From Microstegium vimineum (lineage: Eukaryota; Streptophyta; Magnoliopsida; Poales; Poaceae), in NCBI GenBank assembly GCA_022036555.1, contig CM039129.1, forward strand, positions 24,151,305 through 24,215,304: DNA of 64,000 bases, written 5' to 3'. A model generated the notes under the pieces. It made no database searches, was not told where the DNA came from, and saw nothing but the letters and a program-made list of their open reading frames with translations. The translations under genes were made by a program, and so were the position numbers. This document shows, piece by piece, positions 47,907-58,800 of the stretch (the first letter of the stretch is position 1; every line of letters begins with the position of its first letter).

Positions 47907-48282
47907 CGGCCAAGGCGTGCCAGCCCCGGAGTCGCGGTAGATGGTGTGAGCGCCCGCGACGGCCGCGACGTCGTTCGGGAGACGGCGAGTGGCGGCGCTC
48001 GGGGCTGTGCGATCCTGCGGAGTCCATGTCCTCCCTCTCCATCTCTAGGCGTAGAGCTGCGGCGGCGGCTACCGCGACTGCTGCTTGCTGCGCTGAGGCC
48101 GCCGCAGCGGTGGCCGCTGCCTCAGCGGCAGCTAGGCGCGTCGCGCGGTCGTCGCGACCTTCGCACCGGATGGCCCGCCATCCTGCTGCACAACCGCAGA
48201 GGCGGCGGCGGCGGCGCGGGCTTTGGAGCTCTCGGTGGACATCCTCTCCTCTCTCTCAAAACCCTAGGCTCTAGATACCAAT

Positions 48283-48516
48283 TGTTGGCCACACATAGAT
48301 CAGTGGAAAGCCAGAGGGCAGGTTTGCCCTGGCTGCTTGAATTGAAAGTAGAACACAGGATAGTTCCTAGGGTTGGTCTGCTCCTGCTTATATAGCAAAA
48401 GGGAGGCAGCCACCTACTAAAGCAAATGCTTACAAGGCTGCTAAGGCAAGCTGGCAAATGCTAGACAGCAAACAGTAAAGCATAAAGTAAGATACAAGTG
48501 GTAGGCTTAACCATCA
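48283..48516 (-). repeat. 5' LTR of the Copia element
   Basis: 234 bp, 6 differences from 43383-43616 by hand alignment. Confidence 0.95.
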
Positions 48517-49242
48517 ATCTGTTTTGTTTTGCTCTCATTCAAGTTTGAATAGCATCAACATAATGCCACTGTGATGTTATATTATTCTATAAAACTAGGA
48601 GATTTTAAATGATACAGATGCTAGTTTTTGTTTATATACTTTACTGAATTTGCTCTTGAAAAGGCCTTTTCCTTTGAAGTCCTATTAGATTTAGTATTTA
48701 CAGAAATGTTCCAGGAATCGGCAGAAATATAACATTTGGAGCATGATTTCCTTGTAACACATTATATTTGTTCCTACAACTTGCATTTATTATTCTTTAA
48801 TAACTCAAAACTAGTTGACATTATACTCTTTGAAATTTGAATGATGACTTAGCTCTTGTCCTGATTATTGCCTTGAAATTGTAATAGTTCTTACTTTTGC
48901 TAGAAACCTAACAGTGCCTAAAATTTGGAACACGAAAAAAATATTGCATGTGATTCTTATTATCTTTAGCAATGTGCTACACACATAGTCCAAATGTGAA
49001 ACAAAAAGGAGGAACCTTGTTGTTGCTGTATTCGAAATCAAGTTACCCACTTCGTACTTGCATTGTGGGATGCTACTATTATTTTCGATATATACCAATG
49101 TACACAATCGGTGAATCAGAATTATAAGTACGTATAACATATTTACCCTTTTTCTTCGGGAAGTAAAGTGGATTGTGCTTCATCATTACCTAGAATTACT
49201 TGTTGCTGTTACTAAAATTTGTAAATCCTTTTTTCATGCCAG
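48517..49242 (+). other. native 3' part of host intron 1
   Basis: AT-rich, non-repetitive-looking sequence between the Copia TSD and the acceptor (TTTTTTCATGCCAG, AG at 49241-49242). No gene seen. Confidence 0.6.
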
Positions 49243-49298
49243 CAATAATTGATAATAGAGTCATGGGGAGCGATTACAGATATGATGATGCAATTCAA
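49243..49298 (+). CDS. host gene exon 2
   Basis: 56 bp, encoding (A)IIDNRVMGSDYRYDDAIQ. The acceptor AG at 49241-49242 and donor GTTAGT at 49299 are good. The exon begins in phase 1, matching the donor at 38581 exactly: the split codon G|CA gives Ala after NRLVR. The reading stays open across the junction, and the amino-acid character (charged, conserved-looking) continues exon 1. I assign it on splice-phase logic and protein continuity. Later exons are not visible before the next transposon at 49812. Confidence 0.7.
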
Positions 49299-49402
49299 GT
49301 TAGTGCTTTTTACTTTTTAACATTGGTGCTATAATCCTTCATATATTCGTACGACTTCTAAATTTGTATCATTATGTTTGAGATGCATTGATTTATGTTC
49401 TT

Positions 49403-49446
49403 TAATGCAATGACATGCGCCTCTCGTGTGCATTTTAGAAAAAATA
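49403..49446 (+). mobile_element. LINE 3'-tail fragment
   Basis: TTTAATGCAATGACATGCGC...TTTTAGAAAAAAT resembles the end of the LINE at 63147-63190 (TTAATACAATGATACGCAGC...TTCGAGAAAAAT). Only about 44 bp are recognisable. Confidence 0.4.
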
Positions 49447-49811
49447 AGAAGCATAGATTCCTATTTTAAACTATCTCTTTGTTAGAAGTAATAGAGCGAT
49501 TGTCACGGGCTAGAGATGAAAGGAAATTGGAAAGATGTAGCTGGACATGGTCGAGGCCCTTGATTGCGTTGTGGAACTATGGTGTTGCTCGATGTTGTCT
49601 AAGGTGAGGCATAGAATGTGAGGAGCTGGTTACATAATCAATCTAATAATGCCAGCCTAACCTAGGCTAGATCATAGTTTACTTGGTGCATGTGTTGGGT
49701 CACAAAGATTTGCAACTCTAATAGACCAACAATTAAGTTGACCAACAAAATCATGAGAAAATTCCCTGTATGAAACCGTCAAACTCATTCCTTGCGACCG
49801 CCCTGTGGCAC
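49447..49811. other. unannotated flank between exon 2 and Tat element 2
   Basis: No further exon of the host gene could be recognised. The last 30 bp (to GTGGCAC at 49811) are the left half of the insertion target that continues at 60059 and may be LINE 5' sequence. Confidence 0.35.
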
Positions 49812-50263
49812 TGTCGACGAAATATGCTCAGTAGTCTACCTAGGGGTACCCCAAGGTAGTAGATTGTTAGGTGGAGGTGTGGCGACGGCGGTCAAGCGTA
49901 ACACAGAGACGTAGACACGGCGATTTATATAGGTTCAGGCTGACAAATCGCTGTAATACTATACGTCGTGTGTTCTGGTGGCTGGATTGATCTGAGAGAT
50001 AGGTTACAAGATCTGTTTTTGAGGGGGGGGGGGTCCCTGCTCGCCTTATATAGTCGGGGAGTAGGGTTACAATTTTCATATCCTAACAGATTACGATCGA
50101 TCCTCTAAGGAAAGGGATCCGAACCTATCTTCTAGGATCTGTCTTGGCGAGCAAGGCTTTGTAGAGCCCCTGGCGAGCATAGCAAGGCCTCGCGAGCTGG
50201 GTCGTCCTCGATCGAGAGGCCCATGTAGGTCCTTGGGGGTATACAGAGGTAATATCCCCAACA
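49812..50263 (-). repeat. 3' LTR of Tat element 2
   Basis: 452 bp, TGTCGACGAAATATGC...ATCCCCAACA. It has about 17 bp (near 49977) absent from the other copy, offset by extra bases elsewhere in that copy. Confidence 0.95.
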
Positions 50264-50656
50264 AGTCCCCAAGCACATTGCATCCTTCTAGCGAGCCGTC
50301 CTGACGTCCTTCGAGGAGATATAGCCTGGTCACCTCCTTGATCAGCATTGTCGTACAACTCAGATGGCCTGGTCGGGGTACAGTTCGGAGGAACCTTTCG
50401 ACCAGGTCGAACTGGTCGGGTCGGGACCGTCAGAGCTTGATTAGCGAGCAGGTCGCTTCATCGTAGGTCTGCAGCTGCTTGTCGGAAGAATGTGACGTGC
50501 TGAAGAAAATTTTGAAAGTCTTTTCCACGTGAAGTGTACCCACTTAGATCCTGCAAAACAGCATGATACAACAGGGTTTTTCGAGAAAGAAACGAATACA
50601 TTCACCGCCAGGTGAAGTGTACCCACTCAGTCCCTGAGCTTGATAGTAGGTGTAAT

Positions 50657-51661
50657 GAGAAAATGGCGATTCTGCCATTATGAAAAGTGGGCTTCGCAAT
50701 TTTGCCATCCTGCAATTGGAATTCACATTTTTGCCATTCTCAAACGATACACAGCCTCAAATATGCCTTAAAGAGGATTTGTTGTCAAATTAATTTTTTT
50801 ATTTTGCTGTGATATATTTTTTTTTATTCACGGAAGAAAACGGGAGAGACGTGGGTAGAGAGACGCGAGAACAGGAGAGACGAAGAGGACGGGAAGCTCC
50901 ATCGCCGCTGATGTAGACGACGGTGGACAGCAACACAGAGGACGGGAAGCTCCATCGTCGCCGATGCCGCCACCTCGACGGCACACAGCTCCTCGTCCCT
51001 TTCCTCGAAGCCATAACCACCTCGACACGCCCGCGCCAGGCTGCTGCCGCTGCCCTGACATGGCGCGTCTGCGCCGGGACACGGCCGTCGCTCCGCCGCG
51101 TCCGTACCAGCCTGTCGCGGCGCGCCAAGCTGCTGTCGCTGCCCCGACATGGCGCGTCCGCGCCAGGCCACGGCTGTCGCCCGCCTCGTCCGCGCTAGGC
51201 CGTGGCTGTCGCCCCGCCGCGTATGTACCAGCCCGTCGCGGTGGTGCTAGGCGGCGGCGGAGATCCGTTCCCTCCCTCCCTCGTGTGGCTGGCTTCGGGA
51301 AACCCAAGAGGCGCCCTGCAATCAACCGTCGTCGGCGGCGGCGGAGGCGGTGGTGCTGGCGGCGGGGGATCCGTTCCAGCTTCTCTCCCTCGCTTGACTT
51401 GGCGGCGGCGTCCTTTCCCTCTCCCTCTCCCGTTTGGACTCTACCGTGAAACGGTGAAAGAACGTGAGAGGAATCTGTGATGCATCAAGCAGGGGCAAAA
51501 CAGGCACGTAAATTTGCCATGTTAAAAAAAATATTAATTTGATAACAAATTTTCCTTAGGGCATATTTGAGGCTGTGTATCGTTTGAGAATGACAAACAT
51601 GCGAATCCCAATTGGAGGATGGCAAAATTGCGAAACCCACTTCTGATAATGGCAGTGTAAT
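50657..51661. mobile_element. Pack-MULE-like element with long inverted repeats
   Basis: About 150 bp at 50670-50815 (GCCATTATGAAAAGTGGG, CAATTTTGCCATCCT, CTCAAACGATACACAGCCTC) is repeated in inverted orientation at 51515-51655. Such long TIRs with AAAATGGC-type ends are Mutator-like. The interior (50830-51480) is GC-rich and gene-like with internal direct repeats (GAGGACGGGAAGCTCCATCG twice; ACATGGCGCGTC twice) and no transposase. TGTAAT flanks both ends (50651, 51656), possibly a remnant of a 9-bp TSD. Exact edges are uncertain. Confidence 0.65.
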
Positions 51662-52341
51662 ATGCACGTGGTGTCGAGCTAAAAAATATTCAAGCTTAGA
51701 AGATAAACAAAGGTTTTAAAAAATGACTTCAAATACCCGTAGTTCGCGAGCCTGGTGTAAGGAGCGGGATGGTCCTTGTAGCAGGGTCATGGATTTTGCC
51801 GTACAACTTGCTGTGGTGGACTTAGTCCCCGAGCCGCAGACCCTGAGCCTGTTTGCGGAAGAGTTGGGAGGAAACTGGCGAACAAGTGTCAGGGCCTTTG
51901 GCTAGGAGGTCGTTTGACATCCATTCCCCGAGCCCGCTCGAAGCTGTGGTCGGTGCAGTCCCCGAGCCTGGTCGGAGGTAGATCGTCGACCAGGTGCCGT
52001 GAGTGGTAACTGCAGTTGACATAGTCCCCGGGTGTTCTCGTTGAGGATACTTGTTGGGGTGTGGCGACCTGTTACTGTAGCTACAAAAAATGACTTTAAA
52101 CATGTGGGTCCAGTCCTGGGCACTGTGGAATTAGCGAGATTTAATATAATAAATGCGAACTAATGGCGTGATCTGGAGTAAATCACGCGGTATAATAAGG
52201 AGTGGGCCGTATTGACCGTGCGGTTAGCGGCCCATGAATAGGAGAACCGTCACCGCTGCGGGGGACGGCTTGCGTGGCGGTCGTGTATTAGACCGTTGCG
52301 GTTTCCCAAAAACCCTGAGACCGAAACGCCGCGCTGCTTGG

Positions 52342-52350
52342 TATAAAAGG
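52342..52350 (+). promoter_or_regulatory. TATA box for the antisense gene of Tat element 2
   Basis: TATAAAAGG lies about 155 bp upstream of the ATG at 52499 on the plus strand, opposite to the element's own transcription. Confidence 0.6.
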
Positions 52351-52498
52351 TGGACTTAGCGGCGGCGGCTTGTTTCACGCTATTTCGCACTGCCAAGCCT
52401 TTCCCATCTGCGCCCTTTTCTTCCATTGCATTCCGCTTGTGCGCGATTTGCCCTTTGCTCCGCTGCAAACTCCAAATCTAATTCTCCCGAGTGAAGAC

Positions 52499-54840
52499 AT
52501 GGCGTCGAGGAGGAGGGCCAGCACTCGGGCGGCGATGAAGAAGGCGGCGAGGAAGGCGGTGAAGAAGGCGGAGATAGTGAGGCCCAACTGGACCAAACAC
52601 TAGTCCCGATGCTCTCTCCAGAAGGAGGAGGTTCAGGACCTCGTCACCGACGGTGTTCTTCAAGACGAGGCGGTCATCGGGTGGAGAGCGGCGACAGGCG
52701 AGGAGTTCCCCACACCAAACACTGAGGAGCTCGTCGTCTTCGAGCCCTTTTTCTGGTGCGGGTTCGGTGTTCCTGTGCATCCTTTTCATCGTGGGCTTCT
52801 GGAATACTATTAGATCGCATTGTGTAACCTGCATCCTAATTCGATGCTGCACATTGCGGTTTTCATTCATTTTTGCGAAGCGTATTTGGGGATCGATCCC
52901 CAATTTGAGCTCTTCCGATACTTCTTCCGTTTGAAGTATAATGGTAGCGGTGCTTCGCGGGTTGTTGGCTCGGTGTACCTTCAGCTCCGTGACGGGATGG
53001 CCGGTACGTACATCGCCAGACCTATGTAGTCCAAGGTGGCGGAGTACAAGAGCCGCTGGTTCTACGTCCACCAAGAGGAACAAAATGCTCGCTGCGACCC
53101 GGTGTTCATCCCTGAATCGCCGCCGAGCTGGTCGGCGCAGCCTTCGTCAGCCGGGATGGATCAAGTGGTGGAGCTCTTGGGCCTGTTGGACCGGGAAACG
53201 GTAGATGGCGTCGCCGTCGGCTGGAACTTCATCCTGAGGCGCTGCCAACCTTGCAAGGACTGAGACCACCCGGCGTTCCGCTACACGGGTTCTTAAGACT
53301 CCACGCGAGAAACGGCGGATGTGTTGAGCTTCGAGGAGGCGGAGGATCGCCTTGTTGTGCTCGTCATGGGAAGCGTCGGGCGCGTGACGACCCCAAGGGG
53401 AAGAGTCCAACTCGTCTCCCCAAAGAGGGCGAAACCATCGGTGGAGACCAGCGGTAGTTTCAGCATTAATGAGGGCGCCGTCCCTCAGTCTTCGGTGGCG
53501 GACTAGACGCACGACGCGTCGGCCAGTGAGGACGACGTTCCGCTGGATGACCCTTTTGGTCTGGGTCCTCGGGAGCGCCCCGATTTACAAAGGCGCGACG
53601 AACATCAGCCTTGTGGGTGGCTGCCACTTTACTTCTGCGTATAAGACTTCTTGTTGAGTTTTGGACCTTTGGATCTCATGATGTTTTCTTCTGTAGCTCG
53701 GCGACTACTGACGATCCCAGTGCGCCGCAATGGGAGACTCTTGACGCTGCTGGTCGGACGCCAGACGCCCAGGAGCGTGCAGATTCTAGAGTGCCGGCGT
53801 CCGGAGGGTCTGCAGGACGTTCGGGGGAGGCCAACTTCTTGGGCAGCTCGGCTGTTGACCTCGCGGGCATTGGTTTGCCTAGTGCGGTGCCGGGGGATCC
53901 AAGGCTCTGATGGTCGGGGATGGGGGCGTCGTCCCCACCAAGCCGGTGGGTGTGGACCTGGACGAGACGCCGATGTCCATTCCCCTCGGACCGCGACCGA
54001 GGAAGAGGAAGAGGGTTGCGACGCCGGTGACGGCGGAGCCTGAGGTGGTAGAGGAGATCCCTCGTACCGAGGATGGCCCATGGCTCGCGCTAGTGCGTAC
54101 CTTGCGATGCGACGACAACGACTTCATCGTTGTTGACGAGGAGGCTGACGAGGAGGCGGCTGCCTTCATGAGCGACGCTAAGAATATGATGGAGCGTATC
54201 AAGGTACGTTTGATTTGTCTTTCTTGCCATTTTGCATTCGGTTGTCGTGGCGTGTCACGGGGGTTTTGTGTGGTCGCAGAACCTCATCAAGGTTGGGAAG
54301 GAGCGGAAGCTGAAGGGGCCGCCACGGCCAAGTTGGAGGTGTACAAGATTAAGGCGATGCATGAAGGTAAATTTCGTCGCCTCTAGCAGGTCATCGCGCA
54401 CGGAGGCCATCTCATGTGTCGTTTTGTGCTCGCAGCTTACCGGGGTTACGTTCATCTTCAATTTGCGGACCTGCAAGCGAAGGTGGACACATATTATGAC
54501 CACTTCTGGTCGCTTGCAAAGGAGGTTGAGCCGGTGATACGGTGTATCAACGGGGAGGCGCTCATTCTGGAGCGGTCGGAGCAAGCGACCATGGGTGGAG
54601 TCCTGTTGAAGGCTCGCGGGCTCCAGAGCAGATTTCAGTCATTCACGACCTCCGCGGCGTAAAACGTTGTTGCTCATGGTCTTGCCATGTTGCAGTCGCA
54701 TTACCCGCGACTGGATATGGACAGAGTGAGCAGGTTTTGCCGCGGGTACGTCGGCTGAGGAGATGGATCGCCTGGAGGAAGAAGCGGAGCCTGTGGTGGA
54801 GGCCATCTTAGGAGATGTAGATTTGTTCGCTGCGGTGTAG
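52499..54840 (+). pseudogene. antisense Transposase_28-like and coiled-coil gene of Tat element 2
   Basis: From ATG 52499, a basic Ala/Lys/Arg-rich N-terminus is followed by a domain like Pfam Transposase_28 ('putative gypsy type transposon'): VVFEPFFWCGFGVPVHPF, FCEAYLGIDPQFELFRYFF, SVYLQLRDGM and YKSRWFYV. All lie in one frame (52499-53263) but broken by TAG 52601, TAG near 52811 and TAG near 53027. Further exons with GT/AG borders follow: an acidic/basic linker (53910-54203), short exons near 54281-54366 and 54436-54660, and a coiled-coil C-terminus. Despite the Pfam name no transposase activity is known. Its position between gag-PR and the 3' LTR is the Tat-lineage antisense-ORF position. 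Confidence 0.7.
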
Positions 54841-55866
54841 CATTAGTTTGTATGTAGGATACAATTTCTCAGACTTGTAAGTGAAATGTTGCAAAGCTGT
54901 TAATCGGGGCGGTGAACTTTTATTTCACTTGTACGTCCTCGCGTGCCAACGTAGTCGTGAGGAATCGTTCGGCCTTGGGTTCCCCTCGGTCCACATCGTA
55001 GGGCATAGAGCCACTGCACGCGTAGGAGTCGTGGGGATTACCAAGGGGCACGCTGCTGATAACCCGCGGCGCAGAGGGCGAACGCTCATGCACGCTTAGG
55101 GAGATACTAGGGAGAGCTTTTTCCGAGAGGCTCGATCGTGGCGTGACTGGGGCGTATGGAGACCGTGCGTGCAGACGCTGTGCGAATAGCCATGCTGCTT
55201 GTAGAGTCGTCGGCCGTTCTGTGGTCGTAAATACAGTCGCTGGGCGTGTAACCTTAGAGGCCCTAGCCCGAGTATTGCCCCTTGTTTTGTTGCACGGAGC
55301 AAGGTGCTCGTGCGCGCGTGGTGGTGTCGGGGCGTTACTCGGGAGGCCTGCCGATTTTGTCATAGCGCGGAGGGTAGCTGCTCCTGCGTGCTTATGATTA
55401 GTCGATAGGTCTTCTGAGGCTTTCCGGTCATTGGCGCGGAGAGGTTGTCGAACGCTGGGAGCGTTTTGGAGAGGTCGTCGAGCGCTAGGAGCGTTTGGAG
55501 AGGTCATCGAACGCTGCGAGCGTTTATGGCGCTTTGCAGGAAAGGACAAAAAAAGGCAATATGACGGGAAAAAATGGTGAACCTTTATTTATTATTGGGG
55601 GGGTACATTGTACAAGCCGTTGAGGTACTTAAAACTTCTAAAATGCCTGGTGCTCTTGGGGCCGGGGGTCTCTACGTCTAGCTGTAGGCGGAGCCGACGT
55701 TGTTGGGTGCCGCTTCTGCCTTGTTGCCATCAGGGGTGGTGGCCATCGGGTGTCATCGTTCCTGCTTCCTTAGGTTTCTTCACGGCAGGCTTGTCGCCAG
55801 GTTCGGAAACATACGTGTCCGTGGCGTAGAGCTTTACAACGGCATTGAGCGTCTACTATTCGCATT
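54841..55866. other. junction region between the antisense gene and the gag-PR remnant
   Basis: Overlapping Arg/Ala-rich ORFs occur on both strands (for example minus 54920-55549) without recognisable motifs. This is where RT, RNase H and integrase should be; they appear to have been deleted. A small tandem repeat (AACGCTGGGAGCG-like units, 55450-55525) lies here. Confidence 0.45.
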
Positions 55867-58800
55867 CGTATGCCATCTGCATGTTGGTGCGAGGCTGAGG
55901 ACGCCCTGCAGCGTCGGGATCTTGAGCACTAGGTAAGTATGGTGCGGGACCGCCATGAGTTTAGCGAGCGCTGGGCGGCCGTGTATGGCGTGGTAGGAGG
56001 TCTCGAAGTCAGCGATGATGAAGTTGATGTTCTCGACTTGGAAGTGCTCTTAGTCGTTGAACTGCACTGTGAGTGTGATCTGCCCCACTGGCATGAAGGT
56101 TTTGTCCGGGATGATCCTCCAGAAGGGAAAGTTCGCCGGGGAGAGGTCCTTCGAGTAGTCGAGCTGACGGAAGGCGTCTGTAAAGTTGATATTGAGGGCG
56201 CTGCCTCCGTCTACCAGTACCTTCTGGAAGCATCATGTGGCGATGATCGGGTTGACGACGAGAGGTAAACGGTCGGGGTACCTGTGATCCGTCCACTGAT
56301 CGTCCCTGAAGACAGTGATGGGTCGCTCCGACCAATCGAGATAGCGGGCGTTGGTCGGGTCGTCTCTGATGGCGCCGACGGAGAGGACGTCTTTGCGGAC
56401 TTGGCGTTGTTTCTCGCTTTCCACAACCACGCTTCCCCCGAAGATGGAGAAGGTTCTTGAGGCTAGTCGGAAGGTTGGTGCGGGGGGCTCCTGGTCCTTA
56501 TCCTTGTCGGCGTCGTCGTGCTTTTGCTTTTTGTCACTCTTTCCTCGCATTACTGACTTGAGGACTTCGCAGTCGCGCATGGAATGCTTAGAGTTCTTGT
56601 GAATAGGGCATTGGCCGTCAAAGATCTTTTCATAGCCGCTATCGTAGGAGTGTCTTGGTCGGGTGTTGGCGACGTAGCGGTTGTTGTGCTGGGGTCGAAC
56701 CCCTGTCGAGATCCCTCTGGATTGCGAGGCCGCCGATCTCGGTGGTTGCGTTCTCAGTCGTCGAACCGCCTTTCGTGCGGCGGTCGGGACGGCGGTCGCT
56801 GCCCCGGGGGCACCCTAGGGAGCGGGAGCCACGTCGCCTGTCGTCGTTGCTTCGGACAACATCGTTGGCGTCGGCGTACGAATTTGCGATGGTCATTAGT
56901 TCCTCGATGCTGGTTACCCTCTTGCGGACCAGCTTGTTGCAGAGCTCATCGTTGCGGAGACCGTTAGCTAAGATGGAGGTGGCCTTCGTATCCGCGATAT
57001 CTGGGATGGTCAGCTGCTTGTTAGAAAAATGACGGATATACTCCCGGAGGCTTTCACCGCGACCCTTGCGAACGTTCTCGAGGTCGTAACGGGTCCCCGG
57101 CTGGTTGCAGGTGGCCTTGTAGGTCTTGATGAAGACCGCCTTGAGCTGTTCCCAAGTGTCGATGGAGTCCTTGTGTTGCTAGCTGTTCGCTGATGCCCAT
57201 AGCATTATAGGTAGGTAATTGGCCATCACGTCTTGCCCTCCTCCGGCGACTTGGATAACGATCTCATATGTGGTCGCCCACTACTCTCGGTTGGCCTTGC
57301 CGTCATACTTCTCTACCGAAGTGATCCTAAAGTTCTGGTGCCACCTGATGGCGCGGAGGCGAGCAGAGAAAGGGCGAGGAACTACCGCAGTTCCCGGCGC
57401 CAGCGCGGGAGCTCTATTGCGGCGAGGTTGCTCGTATTCTTCACCATCGTCCCGTGGGGACGGTGGTCGATTTGATCACTGCGGGCTTCGCCGATGGTTC
57501 CTGCTGTGGGACTCTGTGGGACTGGTCGGAGAACTCGAGCGAAGCGTCCCTTTTGTTGACTTGTACCGCAGCCGCTTTTACATGGGCAGCGATCTTCTCG
57601 AGCTCGGGTGAGAGGGGAAGTTTGCCCAACTCGTTAGCGGCTACCGCCAGACTGGCACTTGGAGTCTGATACACCGAGATGTTGCCCATCTTCTCGAATT
57701 CCTGCTCGAGGTTACGCCGGGGGAAGTGGCTATGGTCCCTTTGTTCATGTTCGCGCCGCTCCCGCTCCAGGCGTTCCTAGTTGCGGCGCTCTTGATCACG
57801 CATCTCCTGGTCGCGCCAATGTGCGCGATCGGCGTTGTGATCCTCTCGCGTGGCGCGTTCGTTGTCCGTTTAGTTCTCGCGCAGGACGCTGTCGGCGGAG
57901 ACCTGGAAGATCATGCCCCCAAAGCCGGGTGGGAACTCCGGAAAATCGCTTGACGATCCAGAAGAGGCAACCGCCTCAGTCCTTGATGATGACGGCGAAG
58001 CGAGCGCAGAGGCGAACGAGGTTGTACCGTCGAGAGTGGAGTCGCTGGGGATCCCGGAGATGACCACTGTACTAACGATGGGCGCCAGCGGTACTTGGTC
58101 GGACATCTGTCGGAGCGTTTAGTGCTGGAAGGTGGTCGCCTGGTTGCGGAGCCCGTAAGACATCGTCGGTGGGGGCGAACGGCGCCAGCCGCCGCAATGA
58201 CTGTTCTTGCAGCGCTCGGCAAGCTCTGGTTTTGCAAGCTCTGGTGCAGGTGGAGCGCCGCCGATGGTCCAGGACATAGATCCGACCTGGAACGTGGTTA
58301 TAAGAGTTGTGGGAATAATTGGTGGAATATTGGATATATTGCATTGGGCCTCATGAGCTGATTATATAGAGTACATATGACTAACACCTCATGTGGCTAG
58401 ACAATATGGTAGTATTCCTATTACTCTAACAACCCCCTGCAGTTACAGCGGGAGCGCTACAGACGGTGAGATTGGAGAAGAAGCTGACAAGCTCATCCCC
58501 CCGCAGTCATAACAGTCGATGCGCCGCGTATGTTGTGGCTGGAGAAGAAGCCGATGAGTCCCCATGCAGATGATAGCCCCTTAGTGCCGAAGTAGCCGAG
58601 GTCGAGGTGGACGTGGTCGAAGCCGTGGAGGGGGTGCGGATCCGAGGCGTCAATGGAGGCCCGCGAGTGCACAAAATCAACAACTTCTTGCTAGCATGTT
58701 CAGCATGATGATGAGCCGACTAGATGGCGAAGGTAAATGGTGTAGCTTGGACATGTCAACAAACGCACATGCATCTTCCTTCAGCAACACCAGTGGTGGT

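Larger units (their letters stand above)
43383..48516 (-). mobile_element. Ty1/copia retrotransposon, nearly full length
   Basis: A 5134-bp element with 234-bp LTRs at 43383-43616 and 48283-48516, differing at 6 positions by my hand alignment. It has a perfect TSD ATCTG (43378-43382, 48517-48521). The primer-binding site TGGTATCTAGAGCC (48267-48280) and polypurine tract (43617-43630, AGGGGGAGAT core) both read on the minus strand. Gene order is gag-PR-IN-RT-RH. It inserted 12 bp from the preceding element in the same host intron. Despite young LTRs it has several inactivating changes. Confidence 0.95.

Noticed and set aside
43728..48395. Numerous plus-strand ORFs across the Copia element (up to 184 residues)
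   Set aside because: They are antisense shadows of GC-rich gag-pol codons.
52653..53260. Treating the Transposase_28-like gene as an independent host gene
   Set aside because: It lies within firm LTR/TSD boundaries of Tat element 2, with gag-PR on the opposite strand.
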